From UMGS1649 sp045534225 (GTDB lineage: Bacteria; Bacillota; Clostridia; TANB77; CAG-465), in the NCBI GenBank assembly GCA_045534225.1, contig JAZSJJ010000011.1, positions 180,912 through 244,911 on the forward strand: a stretch of 64,000 bases of DNA, in the 5' to 3' direction. The stretch's first letter is position 1, and every line of letters starts with the position of its first letter. Positions 58,013 to 64,000 of the stretch are shown here, piece by piece. Below the pieces are notes generated by a model that was not told where the DNA came from, searched no databases, and saw only the letters and a program-made list of their open reading frames with translations. The position numbers and the translations under genes were made by a program.

Positions 58013-59524
58013 CTATTCATAATCATAAAAGTTTCCGTTGTATGTTAGTAGTTCACCTGCATCCGTTAAGAAAACCATCATTTTGTATTCATCACCCATA
58101 CACGCCATATCTATTATATTATATTCAGATAAGTTTGTAAGTTCAGATGTAATACCATTATCCATATTCACTTCATATGCTTTACCTGTGTGTGTTACAA
58201 CATATGCTTCCGTTACTTCTGCATCTATTAATGCATTTATTGTTCTATACACATGTGCTTTTTTACCTTCACCAGATATTAATGATAAATTCTTTGCTAC
58301 TCTTGACGATTCACCTATTACAATAAATACACCATCTTCTCCTTCACAGTATATTTCTCTATAATTCTCTCCTTCACCTATTTCTTCGTGAGAATCTGCC
58401 CATACTATATTTTTATATTTAGCATATGGATCTAGAACTTTTACATTCTCTAAGCTTATTGTTGATCCTGTTGCTATATCGTAAGCATAAACCACATTAT
58501 ATTTAACAGTCTTTGGACCCTCTTTAGGTGTTATTACCATATTTACAGAATATGTGTCCTTAAATTCGTAAAAATCTATTGATTTAACATCTGACATTAG
58601 CTGAGTTGCCGTGCTTGAAGTTCCATCATATTTGAATAAATATCCTTTTGCTGTAAGTATCAACACGCCGTCTATATCTGCTGTCTCTATTATTTTTGTC
58701 GCTGCCACCTTTTGCTTAGCTTTATTTACTATTTGTTCATATTCGTTTTTCTTTGCATTCCAGTGATACAAATAATTGTTTGAATCATATGGTATTTTTG
58801 CCGTACTGCTACTTGATATTGTTCCCACAAAATCATATTTATCATATGGAATTTTATTTATATCTACAAGTTCACCTTTTTCTGTTAAGAAATATATACT
58901 TTCAATTGAGTTTGTATCTCTATATGTCATTTCTAAAACTTTAGTATCTTCTAGGTGTCTTGTTACATTGTCTACCTCTCCACCAGGTACCATAAAATAC
59001 ACATTAAATGACCAAACTGCACCCTCTTCTGTTAGCAAATATACTTTAGATGTAGAAATAGATTTAACCACCTCTATAGCCTTGTATGTTCCTTCTATAT
59101 CTAAATCTAATTCAACTTCTCCATAATATACTTTATTATCTTTTATTTTAGCGTCTTCAGATTTTGTCGTAGACCATGTTACATTCTTAAAGTTCTCATA
59201 AGGATCTACTACTGGTTCTGTGTACACATTTACCTCGTTATTCTTATTTCCTTCTTCTCCTTTGAATTCTTCTGGAGTTTTTATTTCACCATCTGTCCAA
59301 GACTTCACAAACATTCCTACAACCGCACCGCATATTACTAGTATTGCTACTACTAACAATACCACAAGTAGCGTATTATTTCTTTTAGGAGTTGGTTCTT
59401 CTATTGGTCCTAAATTATATTTACTAGGAGCATTTGGCTCCGTATTATCTGTTGGATTTTCACTTTGTATAGGTTCATTAGTTTGTATTGGTTCTGGAGT
59501 TGTTTTGTTTTCTAGTTCATCCAT
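58013..59524 (-). CDS. Membrane-anchored protein with beta-rich extracytoplasmic region
   Basis: Start set at ATG 59524 with AGAGGTG seven bases before; a GTG at 59533 lies within the site. The 503-residue protein has a Pro/Asn/Glu/Thr-rich cytoplasmic head (TEPNAPSKYNLGPIEEPTPK), one membrane segment (about 50-72, TLLVVLLVVAILVICGAVVGMFV) and about 430 extracytoplasmic residues with a repeating strand pattern (EAYVVTHTGKAYEVNMDNG, ILTAKGYLFKYDG, VFLTDAGELLTYNG). The repeats fit a beta-propeller or similar blade structure. Function unknown; a surface or secretion-related role is inferred. Confidence 0.75.
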   Translation of the reverse strand: MDELENKTTPEPIQTNEPIQSENPTDNTEPNAPSKYNLGPIEEPTPKRNNTLLVVLLVVAILVICGAVVGMFVKSWTDGEIKTPEEFKGEEGNKNNEVNVYTEPVVDPYENFKNVTWSTTKSEDAKIKDNKVYYGEVELDLDIEGTYKAIEVVKSISTSKVYLLTEEGAVWSFNVYFMVPGGEVDNVTRHLEDTKVLEMTYRDTNSIESIYFLTEKGELVDINKIPYDKYDFVGTISSSSTAKIPYDSNNYLYHWNAKKNEYEQIVNKAKQKVAATKIIETADIDGVLILTAKGYLFKYDGTSSTATQLMSDVKSIDFYEFKDTYSVNMVITPKEGPKTVKYNVVYAYDIATGSTISLENVKVLDPYAKYKNIVWADSHEEIGEGENYREIYCEGEDGVFIVIGESSRVAKNLSLISGEGKKAHVYRTINALIDAEVTEAYVVTHTGKAYEVNMDNGITSELTNLSEYNIIDMACMGDEYKMMVFLTDAGELLTYNGNFYDYE

Positions 59525-59584
59525 ATTATTCACCTCTGTTTAGAATATTCTACTACATATACATTCTAAGTTCAAGAAAAAAAT

Positions 59585-59628
59585 AATAGCAAAAGGAAAT
59601 ACCATTTATAATATTTCTTTTTGCTATT
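59585..59628 (-). terminator. Terminator after DedA gene
   Basis: A stem of 16-17 bp with a mismatch (59585-59601 with 59612-59628), followed on the minus strand by ATTATTTTTTT. Confidence 0.8.
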
Positions 59629-59633
59629 TAACA

Positions 59634-60281
59634 TTATTTTGCTTTATTTACTAACTCTTTATTTTTCTTTCTATTTTTATACATCTTTGTAAAATGCCAT
59701 ATTGCAAAAGCCACTACCGCTATTACTAATACTACTAATACAACATTTCCAAACTTATCTACTACATCTGCTACTTTATGCCAAGCTTCACCTAAAAAAT
59801 GTCCTGCTGTAACAAGTATTGTGTTCCATACAGTTGTACCAATCACTGTGTATGCTACAAATGGGAATATTTTCATTTTTGTCATACCAGCTGGTATGGA
59901 AATTAAGCTTCTTACTATTGGTATACATCTACAAACAAGAACAGTTATATTCCCTCTTTTTTCAAACCAAGCATTTGCTTTTTCCACATCTTGCGGCTTG
60001 AACCCTAATATCTTTCCTACTTTTCCATCTAGCCAGCCTGCTATTACATCTTTATTTACAAGTCTACCAATTGCATACAATGCAAATGCACCTACTACTG
60101 CGCCTATTGTTGCAAATAATATAACTAGTGGCACTGTCATTTCAGTTTGTGTAGTCATAAATCCACCCAAAGATAATATTATCTCAGATGGTATTGGTGG
60201 GAATAGATTTTCTATTAATATTAACAGTCCTATTCCTATATATCCCCACGCGTTCATAATTTCTACTATAAATTCTTGCAT
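59634..60281 (-). CDS. DedA/SNARE-associated family membrane protein
   Basis: A 215-residue membrane protein with the family's elements: FIENLFPPIPSEIILSLGG near the N-terminus, GAVVGAFALYAIGRL, and FEKRGNITVLVCRCIPIVRSLISIPAGMTKM with the conserved R-x-x-P-x-x-R. About five membrane segments. DedA proteins are linked to lipid-carrier (undecaprenyl phosphate) recycling and proton-motive force, which fits a neighbour encoding a polyprenyl-phosphate sugar transferase upstream. AGGAGAGAAAG precedes the ATG. Confidence 0.92.
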   Translation of the reverse strand: MQEFIVEIMNAWGYIGIGLLILIENLFPPIPSEIILSLGGFMTTQTEMTVPLVILFATIGAVVGAFALYAIGRLVNKDVIAGWLDGKVGKILGFKPQDVEKANAWFEKRGNITVLVCRCIPIVRSLISIPAGMTKMKIFPFVAYTVIGTTVWNTILVTAGHFLGEAWHKVADVVDKFGNVVLVVLVIAVVAFAIWHFTKMYKNRKKNKELVNKAK

Positions 60282-60305
60282 CTTTCTCTCCTATATATTT
60301 TAAGT

Positions 60306-60860
60306 CTATTCATCTACATCATTAGATATTAATAATAACAACGTCTTAAATATTATCTTAAGATCTAACCAGAAGCTCATATTATCATAATACTGTACAT
60401 CGTATCTTAATTTTTGTTTATGAGATATTGTTCTACCGCCGTTAACTTGAGCAAGTCCTGTTAGCCCTGGTCTCATTTTATATCTCTTTGGATCTATTTC
60501 ACCTTCTGGTAATTCTTCTCCTGGAATAAATGGTCTTGGACCAACTAGAGACATATCTCCTTTTAATACATTTATTAATTGTGGTAGTTCATTTAAACGT
60601 AATCTATCTATTAACTTACTTACTTTTGTATAACTTTCTTTATATCCATTTTTCTCACATGGATATACTTTTGTTCTAATTTTATACATAGTAAATGTTT
60701 TCTTGTTCTTGCCTTCGCGTTTTCTTAGCCTGTTGTATATTGGTAGCCCTGTATCTAGGTATGTAATAATTATTGTTAAGATAATTAACGGCCATAGTAA
60801 CAAAAGAAGTACTAATGCTACAACAAAATCTAAAAAAGGTTTTATGAAATTTCTATACAT
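60306..60860 (-). CDS. Undecaprenyl-phosphate sugar phosphotransferase
   Basis: A 184-residue bacterial sugar transferase of the WcaJ/EpsL-type (PF02397): one membrane helix (about 8-33), DTGLPIYNRLRKREGKNKKTFTMYKIRT, then KLIDRLRLNELPQLINVLKGDMSLVGPRPF and RPGLTGLAQVNG, the complete catalytic signature. It transfers a sugar phosphate to the lipid carrier to start polysaccharide or glycan assembly at the membrane. The length is the minimal catalytic form without the extra N-terminal membrane domain. Other glycan genes are not adjacent. Confidence 0.93.
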   Translation of the reverse strand: MYRNFIKPFLDFVVALVLLLLLWPLIILTIIITYLDTGLPIYNRLRKREGKNKKTFTMYKIRTKVYPCEKNGYKESYTKVSKLIDRLRLNELPQLINVLKGDMSLVGPRPFIPGEELPEGEIDPKRYKMRPGLTGLAQVNGGRTISHKQKLRYDVQYYDNMSFWLDLKIIFKTLLLLISNDVDE

Positions 60861-60927
60861 TTCTTCACCTCTATCGTGCTACATATTCTATCACAGTAAC
60901 ACTTGCTTTTCAATAATTTGAATAGTT

Positions 60928-61593
60928 TTACTCAGCTAACCACAAACAATATAGCGTTTCGTTTACTACCACATCCTCCGGTGTAAACACTGCATTTATT
61001 GTAGCAGCTGTACTCGCACTTCCAGCGCGTGCTTTTGACATGCACATTTCTTTATCTGCCATAAATCCCTCTGAAATATATGATGTCGTAAATGGTTTGA
61101 AATCTACTTTAACACATCTCACTAATTTCTTTCCTGCAGCTAGCGCAATTATATTTGCTTGTTCCTCTGCATCTTTATATGCCATTGTTAAAACATCTTG
61201 TTTGCAAGCTTTTATATCACTTACTGTAAAATCTATATCATATGCTGGCGGATTTTTTAATTCTGATGTTTCTTCCATAAGCTTTGTCACTTTAGATTTA
61301 TCGTAATCAAATTCAATAGTTGCCTCTTGATTATATGTATAACCATCAAAATCATAACTTCTTGTTTTTTCATTATATTTTGTCTTTTGGCGTACCACAA
61401 ATCTGTTAGTTTTCATATCTGTATCTGTAAATCCATTTGGTTTAAGAATCTTTTCTACATATTCAAAAACCATATTAGCTCCGCCTTCTAGCGCACTGTT
61501 ATATGTTCTTTCATTATAATTAAATCTTAAGTTAAATATAACTCTATTTGGTGTATATTTGCTCTCACCTTTTCCTTGTACAATAATTTCCAT
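60928..61593 (-). CDS. SIMPL (DUF541) family protein
   Basis: Start set at 61593 because ATAGGAGG precedes the ATG; an upstream in-frame ATG lacks a site. The 221-residue protein has the SIMPL pattern: an N-terminal VQGKGESKYTPNRVIFNLRF, and repeated beta-alpha units with AYKDAEEQANIIALAAGKKL. No signal peptide is present, unlike many periplasmic family members, so it is probably cytoplasmic. The function in bacteria is unclear. It lies 17 bp downstream of the zinc-ribbon protein gene in the same direction. Confidence 0.86.
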   Translation of the reverse strand: MEIIVQGKGESKYTPNRVIFNLRFNYNERTYNSALEGGANMVFEYVEKILKPNGFTDTDMKTNRFVVRQKTKYNEKTRSYDFDGYTYNQEATIEFDYDKSKVTKLMEETSELKNPPAYDIDFTVSDIKACKQDVLTMAYKDAEEQANIIALAAGKKLVRCVKVDFKPFTTSYISEGFMADKEMCMSKARAGSASTAATINAVFTPEDVVVNETLYCLWLAE

Positions 61594-61610
61594 ATTATTT
61601 CCTCCTATAA

Positions 61611-62015
61611 TTATTGTGCTTTGCCACATTTTTTGCAAAACTTAGAATCACTGTCTATACTAGCTCCACAATGTTTACAAAACATAGTAGTTCCACCGCC
61701 AAATCCTTCTTTTACTGCTTGTGCCTTTGTTCTTATTGCACCCTTTTCTATTTCAGCTTCTATTTCTGCCATTTCTTTTAATGCATCTGCATTTTCTTCT
61801 AATATGCTTTTCTTAACATCTATTGCAGTTTTGCTTAAATCTTTAAGTCTTTCTCCCATATCTCCAGCAGTCATATCTTTAAGTATCTCCATATTGCTTT
61901 TCATCATATTTTTCATAACATTATTTCTACCTCTTGATGAAATAGTAAAATACAAAATTAGTCCCATTCCTATTAACGCAATAACTAATGGTAAAAATGC
62001 TAAATATTCTCCCAT
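61611..62015 (-). CDS. Membrane-anchored protein with C-terminal zinc ribbon
   Basis: Start set at 62015 with CGGAGG eight bases before. The 134-residue protein has an N-terminal membrane segment (about 5-22, AFLPLVIALIGMGLILYFT), a helical middle (about 35-95), and a C-terminal zinc ribbon MFCKHCGASIDSDSKFCKKCGKA with four cysteines in two CXXC knuckles. Such ribbon-ended membrane proteins are common and uncharacterised in Firmicutes. It is cotranscribed with the SIMPL protein gene. Confidence 0.82.
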   Translation of the reverse strand: MGEYLAFLPLVIALIGMGLILYFTISSRGRNNVMKNMMKSNMEILKDMTAGDMGERLKDLSKTAIDVKKSILEENADALKEMAEIEAEIEKGAIRTKAQAVKEGFGGGTTMFCKHCGASIDSDSKFCKKCGKAQ

Positions 62016-62088
62016 AACTTTTTCCTCCGTATCTATATATTCCAATTATACTATATATATTCTTTTTTGCAAAGTATATATTAACGCA

Positions 62089-62114
62089 AAAAAGAGAGGA
62101 GTTCCTCTCTTTTT
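62089..62114 (-). terminator. Terminator after the receiver gene
   Basis: An 11-12 bp stem (AAAAAGAGAGGA arm at 62089-62100 with TCCTCTCTTTTT at 62103-62114) with A/T runs, overlapping the stop codon of the receiver gene on the minus strand. Confidence 0.78.
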
Positions 62115-62472
62115 AGTCTTGTGTTAAATTAGCAAAAAAGTCTACATCATTCTTCGCGATTAATTCAACTTTCCCACATATCTTATGCTCTTTGCGCCTT
62201 TTTCTAAGATATTCTAGCCCCTTTTGATTCATAACAATCATCCTAATGTCTGGATTAAGTCTAAGGACTTTATCTGCAAGTTCAAAGCCGTTCATTGCCG
62301 GCATTTGGTATTCTGCTATTACAATGTCTACATCTCTGTCACTTGTAATATGCCTAAGCGCGGCATAAGGAAAAGTATATGCAGTACACTCAACATTTTC
62401 CGAAGCCGCTAAGAAGTTCTTAAGCGTTTCGGCATAATTTAAGCTGTAGTCTACTACTAAGATTTTTTTCAT
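62113..62472 (-). CDS. Atypical response-regulator receiver with Glu at the phospho-site
   Basis: A 119-residue single receiver domain with no output domain. It has the first acidic residue D8 in ILVVDYS, the segment VDIVIAEYQMPAMNGFELAD, and a conserved lysine near the end (LIAKNDVDF). The phospho-accepting aspartate normally found in the position of E54 is replaced by glutamate, which often mimics the phosphorylated form. The second acidic residue of the usual DD pair is also missing. It may be a phosphorylation-independent switch or scaffold. Codon use is richer in G and C than in the genes beside it. AAAGGAGCT precedes the start. Confidence 0.86.
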   Translation of the reverse strand: MKKILVVDYSLNYAETLKNFLAASENVECTAYTFPYAALRHITSDRDVDIVIAEYQMPAMNGFELADKVLRLNPDIRMIVMNQKGLEYLRKRRKEHKICGKVELIAKNDVDFFANLTQD

Positions 62473-62593
62473 AGCAAGCTCCTTTCAAATTATTGAATTG
62501 GTATTCTTTTCTCGCAGCTAAATTATACCATAGAATACGCTTAAAAGCAACAAAGATAGCGGTTTCTTATCCCCCTTATCTTTGTTGCTTTTT

Positions 62594-63778
62594 CTATATT
62601 TCATCCTTACTTTCAAGTGATTTGCTATCTCTTTTTACTATTGCTGTTTCCTCCATTTTTTCAACTTCTGCTACATATTCTTTTTCGTCTGTTACAACTT
62701 GCGCTTGCAAATTAGATATAAACGAAGGTTCTTCGGCATCTGGTCTAGTAACCTCCTCAGTTTGTTTTTCAGCAACTTCTAACATACCGTCTAACTCTTC
62801 AGTTAAAGCCTTGTAACTTTCTGCGCCTTCGAAGTATTCTACTTTTCCTTCTAAAAATTTAGATATATCTATGCCTGCATTAGCTAATCTTTCTCCATAA
62901 ACAGTTCCTATTTTTTCAACCAAATATGCTTTTATTTCAGCAATCGAAACATCTTCTGTGTAATATTCTGATAGTTCAGCCATAACATCTGCGTTGGTCA
63001 ACACTTCTTTACTTGATGGTTCCTCTGTATCTCCTGCTATTACTTGTTCTTTTGTTTGCATTCTTTCAACATCTTCCAAATAACTTTCTAAATATTGTTC
63101 AGGTACATACCATAATATGTTGTTTTCGTCCGTATTTGTTATATCGTCAAAAGCACCGTTTTTTAAGAATGTTAATTTTGTTCCGGCCGGTACTGCAGGA
63201 TGTCTTCCATCTTGATACATGTAATACTTTAATAATTCTCCTGTTTGTGCTCCATCAAGTCTTTCTCTTACAGCCCTGCCTTCTCCTAGACGTGGGTTTT
63301 TATATAACAAGACTCTTATTTCAAAAGCTTGTTGTTCTCCCCCATACGCTTTAGCAGCATTAGCACCACTTCTTTCGTAATCCATTTTAGCTACGCTTCT
63401 TTCAACACAACATAAAGGTCTATTTCTTACTTCTTTACCATTTGCTGTACCATTTCCAACTACAAAGTCATTGCCTAACAAAGATGTATCCCATCTATCC
63501 ATACTTGATCCATGTGTTATATATGTCCAATCTGCTGGTAAAACCGGGTTGCCTTTATCGTCTAGTTGAATGCTTATTGTTTCTCTTTCTGGTTCTGTTG
63601 CTACATCTGTTAATTCTAACTCTTCATCATCAAACCCTATTTTATTTGATTCGCTCTCTATTGCTTCTCTTTGTTCTTTTGAGCTCTGACCTCCATTTTG
63701 TTTATATGCATCATCTGGTCTTATTGTTCCAGCATCTCTCATTTCTCTTCTTACTTCAAATCTACCAAATCTAGCCAT
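62594..63778 (-). CDS. Hypothetical acidic protein
   Basis: Start set at 63778 after GGAGGAATGT; an earlier in-frame start overlaps that site. The 394-residue protein is highly acidic and has no signal peptide or membrane segment. A folded core (about 85-230) contains PADWTYITHGSSMDRWDTSLLG, VGNGTANGKEVRNRPLCCVERS and YVPEQYLESYLED; the C-terminal third (about 245-394) is glutamate-rich and helical. No family was recognised. A conserved W-T-Y-I-T-H-G turn suggests an enzyme. It stands alone upstream of the receiver gene and next to the tRNA. Confidence 0.7.
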   Translation of the reverse strand: MARFGRFEVRREMRDAGTIRPDDAYKQNGGQSSKEQREAIESESNKIGFDDEELELTDVATEPERETISIQLDDKGNPVLPADWTYITHGSSMDRWDTSLLGNDFVVGNGTANGKEVRNRPLCCVERSVAKMDYERSGANAAKAYGGEQQAFEIRVLLYKNPRLGEGRAVRERLDGAQTGELLKYYMYQDGRHPAVPAGTKLTFLKNGAFDDITNTDENNILWYVPEQYLESYLEDVERMQTKEQVIAGDTEEPSSKEVLTNADVMAELSEYYTEDVSIAEIKAYLVEKIGTVYGERLANAGIDISKFLEGKVEYFEGAESYKALTEELDGMLEVAEKQTEEVTRPDAEEPSFISNLQAQVVTDEKEYVAEVEKMEETAIVKRDSKSLESKDEI

Positions 63779-63863
63779 ACATTCCTCCATAGACAACTTC
63801 TTTTAGTATATGCTATCACAAGCAAGAAGTGTTTACAAGTATGAAAGCGGATAAAAGCGCAAC

Positions 63864-63887
63864 AAAAAGCAGGTATTACTACCTGCT
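63864..63887 (-). terminator. Terminator after tRNA-Asn
   Basis: A perfect 8-bp stem (AGCAGGTA arm at 63868-63875 with 63880-63887), TTAC loop and TTTTTGTTG tail on the minus strand. It ends the rRNA-tRNA transcript. Confidence 0.75.
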
Positions 63888-63891
63888 AATT

Positions 63892-63967
63892 TGGCTCCTC
63901 AAGTTGGACTCGAACCAACGACCTATCGGTTAACAGCCGAGCGCTCTACCGACTGAGCTATTGAGGA
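63892..63967 (-). tRNA. tRNA-Asn (anticodon GTT)
   Basis: Read on the minus strand, a full cloverleaf: acceptor TCCTCAA with TTGAGGA, D arm AGCTCAGTCGGTAGAGC, anticodon loop CTGTTAA with GTT, and T arm GTTGGTTCGAGTCCAAC. Discriminator G and a genomically encoded CCA end are present. It directly follows a 5S rRNA gene, so it belongs to an rRNA operon. Confidence 0.96.
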
Positions 63968-63979
63968 ATATATAAAAAT

Positions 63980-64000
63980 TGGCGACCCCCTATTTTCCCG
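63980..64000 (-). rRNA. 5S rRNA, 3' end only
   Basis: The last 21 bases read on the minus strand as CGGGAAAATAGGGGGTCGCC, which matches the conserved 3' arm of bacterial 5S rRNA (GGGAGAGTAGG-GTCGCC type). The gene runs off the right edge. The call rests on this short match and the adjacent tRNA-Asn. Confidence 0.7.

Noticed and set aside
1..64000. Recoded genetic code (UGA as Trp, as in some AT-rich lineages)
   Set aside because: TGA ends real genes such as the methyltransferase at 8605 and the small gene at 28850, and Trp codons are TGG throughout.

Overview
The window looks like a chromosomal segment of an AT-rich, strictly anaerobic Firmicute, probably a gut Clostridia-type bacterium. The evidence is the oxygen-sensitive glycyl-radical enzymes (pyruvate formate-lyase, class III ribonucleotide reductase), Gram-positive-type genes (LemA, MltG, a YabE-like resuscitation/transglycosylase protein, ABC-F protein, PAP2 and DedA proteins), TTGACA-17-TATAAT promoters and strong AGGAGG ribosome binding sites. 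TAA, TAG and TGA are all used as stops, so the code is standard. Species cannot be assigned from the sequence alone, and GC statements are by eye.

Layout. 1-7.7 kb: housekeeping and envelope genes on the minus strand (pflBA, two DUF3137-like membrane proteins, PAP2 phosphatase, an anchored surface protein), interrupted by a NUDIX gene with richer GC codon use. 7.8-12.5 kb: a self-contained six-gene plus-strand operon with a perfect consensus promoter, a terminator and codon use unlike its surroundings. It encodes two SAM methyltransferases, a thioredoxin-reductase-like flavoprotein, a small SPOUT protein, a flavoprotein/class II aldolase fusion and a Rossmannoid protein. A related-looking methyltransferase gene follows at 13.1 kb. 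14-42 kb: a large accessory and defence region. It contains a HigBA-like toxin-antitoxin pair whose antitoxin carries an ImmA-type peptidase; a RecD-like helicase; a GIY-YIG/DUF4357 protein; a type I restriction-modification operon (hsdM, hsdS, a small membrane coiled-coil protein, hsdR); a TIGR04255 cluster; an ABC-F gene behind a leader-peptide translational attenuator; and a block made of a GHKL ATPase, a winged-helix protein, a small protein, a Sau3AI/MutH-type endonuclease, a frameshifted C5 cytosine methyltransferase and an SNF2 helicase. 42-64 kb: mostly core genes (RluD-type pseudouridine synthase, mltG, rsmA, YabE-like, lemA, htpX-like, dut, nrdDG with a divergent Crp/Fnr regulator, DedA, sugar transferase, SIMPL). 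Among them are an intracellular ADP-ribosyltransferase with a long coiled coil, a LytTR regulator pair, two more GC-richer genes and a pseudo-receiver protein. The window ends in tRNA-Asn and the 3' end of a 5S rRNA gene.

How the genes work together. pflAB and nrdDG supply anaerobic acetyl-CoA/formate and deoxynucleotides. A perfect inverted repeat between nrdD and the Crp/Fnr gene is centred at about -41.5 of the nrdD promoter and also covers the -35 of the regulator, which predicts activation of nrdDG together with autoregulation. The 32.7-41.6 kb block combines GATC-type cleavage, cytosine methylation, a GHKL ATPase and an SNF2 translocase around a divergent promoter pair with a 29-bp palindrome, and is the best candidate for an unusual composite restriction system. 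The 7.9-12.4 kb operon is the best candidate for an undescribed small-molecule modification pathway.
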